A stretch of DNA of 33,326 bases from NCBI GenBank assembly GCA_013297645.1, contig JAAFHU010000005.1, positions 1 to 33,326 on the forward strand. The letters run 5' to 3'. Position numbers and translations under genes: made by a program. The stretch comes from Actinomycetota bacterium (GTDB taxonomy: Bacteria; Actinomycetota; Actinomycetes; Actinomycetales; Microbacteriaceae). A model generated the notes under the pieces. That model was not told the origin of the DNA. It was given only the letters and a program-made list of their open reading frames with translations, and did not search any database. Positions 7,498 through 15,175 of the stretch are shown in pieces; position 1 is the first letter of the stretch, and each line of letters starts with the position of its first letter.

Positions 7498-8789
7498 GGG
7501 CCACCGACCTGGTCGCCAAGGCGGCGCGCAACACGGTGCGCAGCAAGACGCGAACGACGCTCACCGTGCTCGCGCTGTTCGTCGGCGCGTTCACCCTCAC
7601 CCTCACGACCGCTGTCGGCGCCGGGGTCACCGACTATGTGACCAAGCAAGTCGACTCGCTCGGGGCCGACGATGTATTCGTCGTCACCCGCACCGCTGCC
7701 GCGACGACCGACGGACCGGTCGCCTACGACCCCGAGACGTCATCCGCGTCGACGGGCACCACGGCGCCTGCGCTGCCCGGGGCCTCCGGCAGCGACCCCC
7801 TGACCGAGGGCGATCTGGATGAGCTCGCGGCGTTCGACGGCATCCTCAGCGTCGACCCGATCCAGGTCGCCGCCGTGGACTACGTGCGCTACGACGGCGG
7901 CAGCCGCTACGAGCTGACGATCAACCCGACCTCGTCGATCACCCGGTCGGATCTCGTCGCGGGCGAGCAGCTCGATTCGTCAGCGGGCGCCGGCCAGGTG
8001 ATGCTGCCGTCGGACTACGTCGACGCGCTCGGATTCGCCAGCGCCGAGGAGGCGGTCGGCAGCGTCGTCACCCTCGGCATCACCGACGTGCTGGGCGTGC
8101 AGTCCACCGTTGATGCCACGATCGTGGGTGTCTCCCGCGAGTCGTTGCTCAGCTCGGGGGCCGGAGCCAATACGGCGCTCGTGGCGGACCTCGTCGAGGT
8201 GCAGTCCGCCGGCGTCGACACCGGCGACCCGCGGTACGCGATCGCCGTCGCCCGTTTCGACGCCGACCTCAGCGCGGACCAGGTATCGGCCCTCAAGGCC
8301 GACATCGTGGACGCCGGCTACGGCGCTCAGACGATCCAGGACCAGCTCGGCGTGATCAAGACCGTGATCGACGGCATCATCGGAGTTCTCAACGCCTTCG
8401 CCGTGGTCGCCCTGCTCGCCGCCGCCTTCGGCATCGTCAACACACTGTTGATGAGCGTGCAGGAGCGCACCCGCGAGATCGGCCTGATGAAGGCGATGGG
8501 CATGCGCAGCGGCACGGTCTTCGCCCTCTTCAGCCTCGAGGCCACCGTCATCGGGTTCCTCGGCAGTGCGATCGGCGCGGGCGTCGCGATCCTGCTCGGC
8601 ACCGCCCTCAACGGGGCGCTCGCAGCGGGTCCGCTGGCGGCGCTGTCGGGGCTGAGCATCCTGTTGTTCGAGCCGGGTGCGATCCTCGGCATCATCCTGC
8701 TCATCATGGTGATCGCCTTCCTGGCGGGCACCCTGCCCGCCGCTCGGGCGGCCCGGAAGAATCCGATCGAGTCACTACGCTACGAATAG
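7494..8789 (+). CDS. ABC transporter permease (MacB/FtsX type)
   Basis: The 431-residue permease has one N-terminal membrane span (about residues 20-45, TLTVLALFVGAFTLTLTTAVGAG), a large extracellular domain (about 50-275), then three C-terminal spans in an FtsX domain (GIVNTLLMSVQERTREIGLMKAMGM is the diagnostic coupling segment; last span near 400-420). It ends in the usual ARKNPIESLRYE. The extracellular domain contains a Ser/Thr/Gly-rich linker (about 75-100). As the partner of the ATPase just upstream it forms a type VII ABC exporter. Substrate is unknown; the adjacent TetR gene suggests induction by a toxic or signalling compound. Confidence 0.93.
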   Translation: MRATDLVAKAARNTVRSKTRTTLTVLALFVGAFTLTLTTAVGAGVTDYVTKQVDSLGADDVFVVTRTAAATTDGPVAYDPETSSASTGTTAPALPGASGSDPLTEGDLDELAAFDGILSVDPIQVAAVDYVRYDGGSRYELTINPTSSITRSDLVAGEQLDSSAGAGQVMLPSDYVDALGFASAEEAVGSVVTLGITDVLGVQSTVDATIVGVSRESLLSSGAGANTALVADLVEVQSAGVDTGDPRYAIAVARFDADLSADQVSALKADIVDAGYGAQTIQDQLGVIKTVIDGIIGVLNAFAVVALLAAAFGIVNTLLMSVQERTREIGLMKAMGMRSGTVFALFSLEATVIGFLGSAIGAGVAILLGTALNGALAAGPLAALSGLSILLFEPGAILGIILLIMVIAFLAGTLPAARAARKNPIESLRYE

Positions 8790-8796
8790 CGACGAA

Positions 8797-8847
8797 GGAG
8801 GTCACCGCATGGATCGCTCACGCAGCGCCCGTCATGCGGTGACCTCC
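8797..8847 (+). promoter_or_regulatory. mRNA hairpin burying the ribosome site and start codon of the TetR gene
   Basis: GGAGGTCACCGCATG (8797-8811) and CATGCGGTGACCTCC (8833-8847) are exact reverse complements: a 15-bp perfect stem with a 21-nt loop. The first arm contains both the Shine-Dalgarno (GGAGG) and the ATG. The permease stop codon (8787-8789) lies 7 nt upstream, so a terminating ribosome would reach the base of the stem. Translational coupling or autoregulation is the inferred role. Confidence 0.65.
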
Positions 8848-9420
8848 CGCGCGATCGAGCAGAACGCCGTGCGGCTCGTGCTCGAGCACGGCTTCGACTC
8901 GGTCACGGTCGACATGATCTGCGAGGCCGCGGGCATCTCGCAGCGCACCTTCTTCAACCACTTCCCGACCAAGGTCGACGCGATCGTCGGCACAGTGGGC
9001 CCGCGCGTCGACGAGGTCGCGGTGCGGCGCTTCCTCGCCTCCGACAGCACCGACGTGCTCGGCGACCTGCTCGAGCTCGTCGCCCACCTCGCTCCCGGCG
9101 GGTCCGACGACCCGGCCTTCGCGGCCGCCCGCTGGCAGCTCGTCAGCCGCGAGCCGGCTCTCTTGAAACTGCAGATGGACCGGATGATCTCGGTGCAGCG
9201 CGAGATGGTCGAGATTCTCGTACTGCGGCTGGCCCGCCACGTCGGCCCCGACGAGACGGCAGACGAAATCCGCGACCAGGCCGACATGCTGAGCCACCTG
9301 GTCGCAGGAATGGTGCGCTTCTCGATCGAGGGTGGCCGGCCCGACCTGCCGCCCGGCCCGCTCGACTTCGAGCGCACGCGCGCTGTGCTGCGGCGGCTGC
9401 TGCCGAAGCTGGGCGGATGA
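8809..9420 (+). CDS. TetR/AcrR-family transcriptional regulator
   Basis: The 203-residue protein has an N-terminal helix-turn-helix (about residues 15-60: VLEHGFDSVTVDMICEAAGISQRTFFNHFPTKVDAI, the TetR consensus) and a variable all-helical ligand domain. It is the third gene of the exporter operon, 19 nt after the permease stop, and probably represses that operon through the palindromes upstream of the ATPase gene. AAGGAGG precedes the ATG at good spacing, but it and the ATG are buried in a 15-bp hairpin. Confidence 0.93.
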   Translation: MDRSRSARHAVTSRAIEQNAVRLVLEHGFDSVTVDMICEAAGISQRTFFNHFPTKVDAIVGTVGPRVDEVAVRRFLASDSTDVLGDLLELVAHLAPGGSDDPAFAAARWQLVSREPALLKLQMDRMISVQREMVEILVLRLARHVGPDETADEIRDQADMLSHLVAGMVRFSIEGGRPDLPPGPLDFERTRAVLRRLLPKLGG

Positions 9421-9506
9421 CGCTGTCGACACCATCCCCCCGCTCGCCATCTCTATGATCTAAGCACCGTGAGACGGCATCGCTCAGGGAGCCGAAGGAG
9501 GCATTG

Positions 9507-9980
9507 ATGAAGGCATATTCACTCGGACGCCTGCTTCCGACGAATACAAGCGAGTATTTCGGGCCTCGCATTGTTGTGGTTGTTCTCGTCATCCTCAACA
9601 TCGTCGGGACGGTGCGCAGCTGTATTCACATCTTCGCCCCCGACAGCGGCGCTGAGTCCATCGCCGGAATGGATGTCACGGTCGCTGGTGGATCCAACGC
9701 CATCGCCCTGTTGGCACAGTGGGGCGGAGCGCAACTGCTCGAAGCCATCGTCATCTGGGCGGTGGTGCTCCGCTATCGCGGGCTCGTTCCCCTCATGATG
9801 CTGATCGTGACGCTCGAACAGATCGTCCGCACCCTGATCGGCGGGTTCAAGCCAGTCACGTCGGCGCACACGCCGCCGGGAGCTGTCATGACGAACCTTC
9901 TGCTGCCGATCTGCGTTCTCGTCCTCATCGCATCGCTCTACGTGCGGCGACGCTTCAGAACACCACCCGCCGGCGAGTAA
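9507..9980 (+). CDS. Four-span membrane protein of unknown function
   Basis: The 157-residue protein has four predicted spans (about 22-40, 67-87, 92-110 and 125-145). I place the start at the ATG at 9507, which has AAGGAGG 5 nt upstream; a TTG one codon earlier is the alternative. A short extracellular segment (FAPDSGAESIAGMDVTV) lies between spans one and two. No family is recognised. It stands alone between the TetR gene and the wall protein. Confidence 0.7.
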   Translation: MKAYSLGRLLPTNTSEYFGPRIVVVVLVILNIVGTVRSCIHIFAPDSGAESIAGMDVTVAGGSNAIALLAQWGGAQLLEAIVIWAVVLRYRGLVPLMMLIVTLEQIVRTLIGGFKPVTSAHTPPGAVMTNLLLPICVLVLIASLYVRRRFRTPPAGE

Positions 9981-10107
9981 GGTCCAGAATCGCGGTCGGT
10001 GTTGCGAGTCCTGGGCCGGCCCTCGGTGACCGAGTTCGACGATAGGCTCTCGAACGGCGGCAGCAGGCCATCGTGCCGTTTCCCGATCAGAAATCGGAAC
10101 ATCCACC

Positions 10108-11196
10108 ATGCGCGCTCATCGTCGAATTGTCACCGCCATTGTTGCGGCGGCCATCGTCGCGTCCGGACTTCTGCTGACGGCACCCGCCGCGCCCGCCTGG
10201 GCCGCCGGCAATTTCGCCCTGAGGTTCACCGGCGACACGGCGGTCGACGCCAACATGGTGGCAACGACGTCGTCCCCCGTTTTGACCAACAGTTTCACGG
10301 TCTCTGCAGATCTGCGCTGGGATGGCACTTCTGGGTACAGGGCGGCAGTGTCTATGCCGAACGCCGACAACGCCGGCTCATCGTCATCGGGGATGGCCTT
10401 GGGACTCGCCGACGGCATCCCCTTCTTTGCGTTGAAAGACTCGGCTCTCGTCGGCCGGGTCGTCGTTGCTACGACACCCCTAGCGATCGGCCAATGGTTC
10501 ACGGTCACCGCGACCTACGACGGTCAGGTCACGAAGATCTTCGTCGACGGAGTACTCGTCGTGACACAGGACTTCGGCTCCTTCGCCGACCTGGCCCCGA
10601 CCAACGGAACCATCCTGATCGGGCGCGAATTCTCCCAATCCACTGATCCGGACCTCAACGCTCGCGGCTTCCACGGCGACATCGACAATCCCACAATCTC
10701 GTTGGGGCTCTATCCAGCGGCCCTGGCGGCGCTCGCGAGCTACACCTTCTCGGAGGGCAGCGGGCTTTCCACGGCAGATGGCACGCCATCCAGCTACACG
10801 GGCACGCTCAGCTCTACGACAACGCCCGAATGGGTGCAAGGGTCGGATCCGATCGCCCTCACCTACACGTCGGCCCCGTCGGGAGCGACGCCCATCACGA
10901 CCCTCGTGCGTCCCTACACTCCCATTACCTACGGAGGCGCCACCACCTTTGCGCGATCCGGGTACACCCTCACGGGGTGGACGAACGCCTCAACCCTCGT
11001 CACCGTGTCTCCTGGGGATGCGGGGGTGAAGGCCCTCACACCAGAGACCTTCGAGGCGGTGTGGGCTGCCAACGCACTCGCCGCCACTGGCGCGAACGAG
11101 TCTGCGCTGAGGGGGAGCCTGGCGGTCGCCGTAGCGGTGCTCGGCCTCGGAGGCGCCCTGGTGATTGCAGCTCGGCGTCGCTCCCGATCCAGTTAG
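10108..11196 (+). CDS. Sortase-anchored cell-wall protein with LamG and InlB-type repeat domains
   Basis: The 362-residue protein begins with a signal peptide (basic RAHRRIV, hydrophobic core to about residue 28, AxA-type cleavage near PAWAAG). Residues about 30-240 resemble a concanavalin A-like/LamG beta-sandwich (FTVSADLRWDG, then TYDGQVTKIFVDGVLV and the aromatic-rich FHGDIDNPTISLGLY). Residues about 250-320 resemble a Listeria-Bacteroides (InlB B) repeat with GYTLTGWTN and FEAVW. LAATG at 324-328 is followed by a membrane span (about 338-356) and the basic tail RRRSRSS, a class E (LAXTG) sortase signal. It should be covalently displayed on the wall and bind glycans or adhere; the ligand is unknown. 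The ribosome site is weak. Confidence 0.8.
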   Translation: MRAHRRIVTAIVAAAIVASGLLLTAPAAPAWAAGNFALRFTGDTAVDANMVATTSSPVLTNSFTVSADLRWDGTSGYRAAVSMPNADNAGSSSSGMALGLADGIPFFALKDSALVGRVVVATTPLAIGQWFTVTATYDGQVTKIFVDGVLVVTQDFGSFADLAPTNGTILIGREFSQSTDPDLNARGFHGDIDNPTISLGLYPAALAALASYTFSEGSGLSTADGTPSSYTGTLSSTTTPEWVQGSDPIALTYTSAPSGATPITTLVRPYTPITYGGATTFARSGYTLTGWTNASTLVTVSPGDAGVKALTPETFEAVWAANALAATGANESALRGSLAVAVAVLGLGGALVIAARRRSRSS

Positions 11197-11247
11197 CCGA
11201 GGTGCGCAGGGTGGAGACCGGCTGATCCGACTACTGCGTTCGGGATC

Positions 11248-12660
11248 TCAGGAATCGAAGGAGAAACCCATCGCGTTTGCTGTGCGCAGGATGATGTCGT
11301 CCTTACCGCCGTTGCTGTCAGATTTCGCGATCGAGCGACGAATAACCTGCACGGCCGGGTAGGCGATCGGCTCCGGTGGAATAGGTAGACCCTTCGAGGC
11401 CACCACGCTCGTACGGGTGCGCTCTGTGTCGCGCCCGCCGAGCAGGTCGAGCATGACGGATGCCGCGTACCGGGTCGCCGCGACGCCGAGCCCCGTGAAG
11501 CCACTGGCATAGGCCACCTTGCCGCCGACGGCTGCGCCCTGGAACGCGACGAGCCGCGTGGACATGTCGATCATGCCGCCCCACTGGTGCGTGAAACGGA
11601 TGTCGCCCAACTGCGGGAACGTGCGCAGAAAGTGGTCGGCCAGGCGGCGGAAGGTCTCGGGGTTCTGGTCGTGCTCCGAACGGATTCTGCCGCCGCGGTG
11701 GTAGACCGCGTCGTAGCCGCCCCAGAGGATCCGGTTGTCGGCGGTCTTGCGGTAGTAGTGAAACTGGCGCGACGAGTCGTTCATGCCGAAGCGGTCGATC
11801 CATCCGATGTCGGCCAGCTGGGCATCCGTCAGCGGCTCGGTCATGAGCACGTAGTCGTAGATCGGCACGGTGAAAAGCCGATTGCGCTTGAGCAGCGACG
11901 GGAAGCCGTTGGTGGCGAGGGCGATGTTTCGCGCCACGATGGCGCCCGACGCGGTGACTGCGCGCACGGTGGGCCCGCCGTCGACAATGCGCGTGACGGG
12001 GGTGTTCTCGAAGATGCGCACGCCGAGGCGCAGGCAGGCCGCGCGCAGTCCGAAGGCGAGCTTGGCGGGGTTGACGAGGGCCACATCCGCTGTTTCCAGT
12101 AACCCAGCGCGGAAGAGCGGCGACTTCACCGGCAGGGTCTCGGCGTCGTAGAAGACGGTCGTTTCGGTCTCGAGGCTGTGCAGCCAGTCGATCTGGTGCG
12201 GCTCGGTGGCAATCATCAGCTCACCACTGCGCTCGAACTCGGCGTCGATTCCATGACGCGTGAGAGTTGCCTCGAACTCGTCGAGGTTCTCCCGGCCGAG
12301 ACGCTCGAGCAGGGGCAGCTCCGAGGCGAAATAGCGCTTGCCGTTGTCGGCTCCGTGGGTGAGGCTCGCCTCGGCGAAACCGCCATTGCGACCACTCGCA
12401 GCCCAGCCGATGCGCTTGCCCTCCACCAGCACCACGTCGCGGTCGGGATCGGCCTCCTTCGCCATGAGGGCTGTCCAGAGACCGCAGTACCCGCCACCGA
12501 CGACGAGCAGGTCGGTCTCGATGGGCCCGTGCACCGCCGGCTCTGCAGCAGGTCGATCGTCGGTGTCGAGCCAGAATACTCGGGGCACAGCGTCGGCCAA
12601 CGCCCGGTCGATGCGGGCCGCGTCGACGCGGATGTTCTTGTCGTACGCGGCAATCGTCAC
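11248..12660 (-). CDS. DAO-type FAD-dependent oxidoreductase (possible gamma-glutamylputrescine oxidase relative)
   Basis: The 470-residue protein has an FAD dinucleotide motif offset from the N-terminus (LLVVGGGYCGLWTAL, about residues 51-65), the GWAASGRNGGF active-site loop typical of PuuB/OrdL-like amine oxidases, YDYVLMTEPL, and a C-terminal FAD contact (GGKVAYASGFTGLGVAATRYAA). The DAO family oxidises secondary or primary amines to imines with peroxide formation. A polyamine-type substrate is likely from similarity but not proven. The GTG start overlaps the cupin stop (GTGA), so the two are translated together. Confidence 0.85.
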   Translation of the reverse strand: MTIAAYDKNIRVDAARIDRALADAVPRVFWLDTDDRPAAEPAVHGPIETDLLVVGGGYCGLWTALMAKEADPDRDVVLVEGKRIGWAASGRNGGFAEASLTHGADNGKRYFASELPLLERLGRENLDEFEATLTRHGIDAEFERSGELMIATEPHQIDWLHSLETETTVFYDAETLPVKSPLFRAGLLETADVALVNPAKLAFGLRAACLRLGVRIFENTPVTRIVDGGPTVRAVTASGAIVARNIALATNGFPSLLKRNRLFTVPIYDYVLMTEPLTDAQLADIGWIDRFGMNDSSRQFHYYRKTADNRILWGGYDAVYHRGGRIRSEHDQNPETFRRLADHFLRTFPQLGDIRFTHQWGGMIDMSTRLVAFQGAAVGGKVAYASGFTGLGVAATRYAASVMLDLLGGRDTERTRTSVVASKGLPIPPEPIAYPAVQVIRRSIAKSDSNGGKDDIILRTANAMGFSFDS

Positions 12661-12989
12661 GGGATCACGTACACCTTTCGCAGGGTCTCTGTCACAGTCC
12701 AGACCGTGCGGTCCCCCTCGTGCAAGCGCAGCAGCGTGCCCGGCAGCAGGTGCACTGTCTCGGTCTCGTTGATCACGACGGTTGCCTCGCCCGAGACAAT
12801 GACCGACAGCTCGTCAACCTCCACATCGGTGCTGACTCCCGGGGTGTGCGTCCAGACGCCAACGGATGCCCCACCCACCGTTCCGACGTCCGTGGCTCCG
12901 GCCCGCGGCTCGCCGCTCACAATCAGCTCGCGCGGCAGCGCTTCGAGGTCGATGCGCAGGGAGGCCGTGTCGATGGTTCGGGAGGGCAT
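12657..12989 (-). CDS. Cupin-domain protein
   Basis: The 110-residue protein is a single small cupin barrel resembling the DUF861/ureidoglycine aminohydrolase-type cupins: TPGVSTDVEVDELSVIVSGEATVVI followed by LLPGTLLRLHEGDRTVWTV, ending in KVYVIP. The first metal-binding motif lacks the classic His pair, leaving one Glu/Asp-rich strand, so metal binding is uncertain. Such cupins are often encoded beside DAO-type oxidases in amine catabolism, as here. Four nt overlap with the downstream oxidase. Confidence 0.85.
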   Translation of the reverse strand: MPSRTIDTASLRIDLEALPRELIVSGEPRAGATDVGTVGGASVGVWTHTPGVSTDVEVDELSVIVSGEATVVINETETVHLLPGTLLRLHEGDRTVWTVTETLRKVYVIP

Positions 12990-13014
12990 CCCCCATTATC
13001 AATCGGGCGAGCAG

Positions 13015-13965
13015 TTACTGGTGGAGGGCGGCCGCAATGGCGGCGCCGAGTGCATCGCCGGAGGCCCATGCCGTGCCCACGGACGACCGTTCCCCCCACG
13101 CGTCACCGCAGACTCCAATGCCATCGGCCCAGTAGAACTGTTCGGGATGCTGGGTGGTCGGGCGCGCGAAAGTCCAGCGGTGCGCGAACGTTCGCGTGGG
13201 AGAGTGCGCCAAGCCGAGCAGCCGCTGCACCGCGGCGGACGTCGGCGCGATCGCACCATCGGGGTCGTCGAGGTGGATGCGGGCCGACTGCTCGGTGGTG
13301 TGAGCGACGAGCACCGCGGCACCGTCACCGCGCCGGTCGCCGTCGTCGGCAACGGTGAGCACCTCCGGCGCGTTGTTCACGAATGCCGCCCGGAACGGAT
13401 CCCATTGCCGAGCCTCCCACTCGAGCACGACCGCGATGCTCGGCGACCAGGCAGTGTTTAACACTGCGTCCAACGGTGATCGCCCGTCGAGCAGGCGTCT
13501 CGCCTGCGGGTCGGGCATCGCCAAGACGACGGCGTCGTAACGCTCGCCGTCCGCGACGCCCGGCGCCACGTGCTGCACCGTGATCTCCTGCTCGATGGCG
13601 AGCCCCCGCGCCAGGTCGACGACGAGGCCACGCAGACCGCCCGGGGCGGCGTAGCGCGCGGGGCCAGTGGTGGAGCCGTGGATTCCATCCGCCTCTGCCA
13701 CGGCGAGCGTGTCGGTCCATGGCCTAGCGAGACCCCGCTCGACCCAGTCCGTCACGACACCGTGGAAGGGCGTGCCCGGTTCGGCGGTGAAGTACGCCGC
13801 ACCGATGTCAACGATTCGACCGTTGATCGTGCGGCTCGCCATCCGGCCTCCCGGCTGTCGGCCGCGGTCGACCACGCGCGGTGCAATGCCCGCGCTGCGC
13901 AGCGCCCGCGCACACGCGATCCCCGATATCCCGGCGCCGACGATGAGTACGCGGGGTGCATCCAT
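13015..13965 (-). CDS. Renalase-like FAD-dependent amine oxidase
   Basis: The 316-residue flavoprotein opens with VLIVGAGISGIACARAL (residues 6-22) and continues with PGGRMASR, the arginine-containing motif of monoamine-oxidase and renalase-type enzymes. Later motifs include DIGAAYFTA, YDAVVLAMPDPQARRL and a terminal FAD contact GVCGDAWGERSSVGTAWASGDALG. Bacterial renalase-like proteins oxidise off-pathway dihydronicotinamide isomers, but this subgroup is broad and the substrate is unassigned. GAGGA lies about 9 nt before the ATG. It ends 25 nt upstream of the cupin gene start and may be co-transcribed with the cupin and oxidase genes. Confidence 0.85.
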   Translation of the reverse strand: MDAPRVLIVGAGISGIACARALRSAGIAPRVVDRGRQPGGRMASRTINGRIVDIGAAYFTAEPGTPFHGVVTDWVERGLARPWTDTLAVAEADGIHGSTTGPARYAAPGGLRGLVVDLARGLAIEQEITVQHVAPGVADGERYDAVVLAMPDPQARRLLDGRSPLDAVLNTAWSPSIAVVLEWEARQWDPFRAAFVNNAPEVLTVADDGDRRGDGAAVLVAHTTEQSARIHLDDPDGAIAPTSAAVQRLLGLAHSPTRTFAHRWTFARPTTQHPEQFYWADGIGVCGDAWGERSSVGTAWASGDALGAAIAAALHQ

Positions 13966-14061
13966 GTCTTTATCCTCGCAGCGCGGCAGGCGATCGCGAT
14001 GCCGCGATGGGTGTCAACGCCATCAAGCGCCTCGCTCAGGTCTTCGGATGCGGAAACCAAA

Positions 14062-14083
14062 AACCCCCGGCTGACCGGGGGTT
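14062..14083 (-). terminator. Intrinsic terminator, original terminator of tRNA-Arg
   Basis: AACCCCCGG-CTGA-CCGGGGGTT forms a 9-bp stem with a 4-nt loop. On the minus strand it is followed by a T-rich run (TTTTTGGTTT). It lies 27 nt beyond the 3' end of the partial tRNA copy, in the tRNA's orientation, so it is most simply the native terminator of the tRNA that has been separated from its 5' half by the inserted element. Confidence 0.8.
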
Positions 14084-14109
14084 GTGAATCTCTTCTGACT
14101 GAGACTGCT

Positions 14110-14156
14110 TGGTGCGCCCGGAGGGATTTGAACCCCCGGCCTATTGATCCGTAGTC
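14110..14156 (-). repeat. Left attachment-site copy: 47-bp duplicate of the tRNA-Arg 3' part
   Basis: This segment is identical over 47 bp to 26486-26532. It corresponds to tRNA-Arg positions 30-76, from the end of the anticodon stem through the anticodon loop to the encoded CCA. Identity stops sharply on both sides. It lacks the acceptor 5' strand and D-arm, so it is not a functional tRNA. Confidence 0.92.
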
Positions 14157-14310
14157 GAAGGTCGTCTCCCCGGAGTTATGTGGAAGTTGCCGATATTCCG
14201 CCAAAGCACTGGTGACTGAGAGCGACCTCGATGACGCGAGTTGACCAGAATGTTCTCCATGTGTAGGTGAAATGTGGGCAGAGCCATTTCTGACGAATCC
14301 TCCATGAACG

Positions 14311-14340
14311 AGTCCCCGGCCGCGTTTCCGGCCGGGGACT
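14311..14340 (-). terminator. Strong hairpin after the Cys-rich peptide gene
   Basis: AGTCCCCGGCC (14311-14321) and GGCCGGGGACT (14330-14340) form a perfect 11-bp stem with an 8-nt loop, 10 nt after the stop of the Cys-rich peptide gene. There is no clear U-run, as is common for actinobacterial terminators. It probably ends the cmtR transcript. Confidence 0.75.
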
Positions 14341-14350
14341 CTAGAGGCTG

Positions 14351-14416
14351 TTAGCAGCAGACGCACCCTTCGGCGCAGTCGGTCGTGCAGCAGCTGGCGT
14401 CACAACATTCAGTCAT
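14351..14416 (-). CDS. 21-residue Cys-rich peptide, putative micro-metallothionein
   Basis: The ATG at 14416-14414 has GAGGAGG at 5-nt spacing, among the best ribosome sites in the window. The frame encodes only 21 residues, eight of them Cys (positions 4, 5, 9, 10, 14, 18, 20 and 21), in CC, CC, C, C and CC groups with acidic and small residues between (starts MTECCDASCC, ends EGCVCC). No aromatic residue, membrane span or signal is present. This spacing would let it wrap a small thiolate metal cluster as bacterial metallothioneins do; mycobacterial MymT is a larger known example. It starts 36 nt after the CmtR-like gene on the same strand and is followed by a strong hairpin, so regulator and peptide form a compact operon. 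Cd(II), Pb(II), Zn(II) or Cu(I) binding is inferred. Confidence 0.75.
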   Translation of the reverse strand: MTECCDASCCTTDCAEGCVCC

Positions 14417-14452
14417 GGTTGCCTCCTCTCCGTCCCGTTGTTTGCGGGCGGT

Positions 14453-14803
14453 CTACACGGGATCGCAGCATCCCGGTACCTCGCAGCTTCCATCGAGGCA
14501 AGGTGCGCCTTCGTCGACTGCGAGTACGACATTGACCAAGGCGGCGAGGGCTTGGGTCAGGTGTGGGTCGGCGATCTCATACCTCGTTCGTCTACCTTCT
14601 GATTCGGCGGTGACGAGTCCGCACCCGCGCAGGCAGGCGAGGTGATTGGAGACATTCGTTCTGGTGAGCTCGAGATCCTGAGCGAGTTCGGCCGGGTAGC
14701 CAGGACGCTCGAGCAGGCTCAGCAGGATTCGTGATCGTGTGCCGTCGGCCATGGCACGGCCGAGTCGATTCATCACGTCCACCCGAGAAGCAATAGTCAG
14801 CAT
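14453..14803 (-). CDS. cmtR: CmtR-type Cd(II)/Pb(II)-sensing ArsR-family repressor
   Basis: The 116-residue winged-helix protein matches mycobacterial CmtR, including the metal ligands: Cys57 and Cys61 in the recognition-helix motif NHLACLRGCGL, and Cys102 in the C-terminal APC. These are the three thiolate ligands of M. tuberculosis CmtR at the same numbers. Upstream motifs LGRAMADGTRSRIL and LTRTNVSNHL are family-typical. The C-terminus carries three further Cys (107, 112, 113) not explained by the known site. When metal binds, the repressor should leave DNA and derepress its own operon, here the Cys-rich peptide rather than the usual P-type ATPase. The ATG appears leaderless, about 7 nt from a TATAGT. 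Confidence 0.9.
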   Translation of the reverse strand: MLTIASRVDVMNRLGRAMADGTRSRILLSLLERPGYPAELAQDLELTRTNVSNHLACLRGCGLVTAESEGRRTRYEIADPHLTQALAALVNVVLAVDEGAPCLDGSCEVPGCCDPV

Positions 14804-14809
14804 GTGATG

Positions 14810-14827
14810 ACTATACAGTGAATACTG
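14810..14827 (-). promoter_or_regulatory. cmtR promoter -10 and overlapping operator-like palindrome
   Basis: On the minus strand TATAGT (14815-14810) sits 6 nt before the cmtR ATG, implying a leaderless mRNA. Directly upstream is CAGT-GAAT-ACTG (14816-14827), a short palindrome in the -10/-35 spacer, the normal place for an ArsR-family operator. No clear -35 is visible. Confidence 0.5.
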
Positions 14828-14884
14828 ACCTATTGGAGGACAGAGCTCTCCCCTCAGTGGAGGGTGTGCTTTTTGAAACTCGGC

Positions 14885-15049
14885 CTACTTGCGGCGCGGG
14901 TTCCTCAGAGCCCGGAGCAGTCCGCGCACGCGACGGTACCCACGAGCACTGCGTCCGAACACAACTGCGTAGAGCAGCGGTGCCATGAGCAGGATCGCGA
15001 GAACGTCAGGGGCGTTGCTCACCAGGATCTCAAGCAGCTTGGGGAACAT
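14885..15049 (-). CDS. Small single-span membrane protein, 54 residues
   Basis: ATG at 15049-15047 with GGAGGAAA about 6 nt upstream. The peptide has a hydrophobic helix (NAPDVLAILLMAPLLYAVVFG, about residues 12-32) and a strongly basic tail (RSARGYRRVRGLLRALRNPRRK) expected to stay in the cytoplasm. No family is recognised. The gene begins about 170 nt downstream of a strong promoter that is followed almost at once by an intrinsic terminator, so its expression may depend on antitermination, or it may use a separate weak promoter in 15050-15175. Confidence 0.55.
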   Translation of the reverse strand: MFPKLLEILVSNAPDVLAILLMAPLLYAVVFGRSARGYRRVRGLLRALRNPRRK

Positions 15050-15175
15050 AGCGTTTCCTCCACTGTGAGCCGACGGCGAATGCCGCCTACCCCTCGGTAT
15101 CAAGGGGAGCTGAAAGAGCCGAAGAGTCGGCCGCCCGTTTGAGCAGCTCGGAGCCGCAATCCAGAAAGCGGGCAT

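Noticed and set aside
13570-14154. Plus-strand 194-residue open frame ending in CARRDLNPRPIDP
   Set aside because: The ending is the well-known false translation of a tRNA 3' end, and the rest is antisense to the renalase-like gene.
14846-14877. CCCTC/GAGGG hairpin followed by five T on the plus strand
   Set aside because: No plus-strand gene lies upstream to be terminated, and the stem is short; probably chance.
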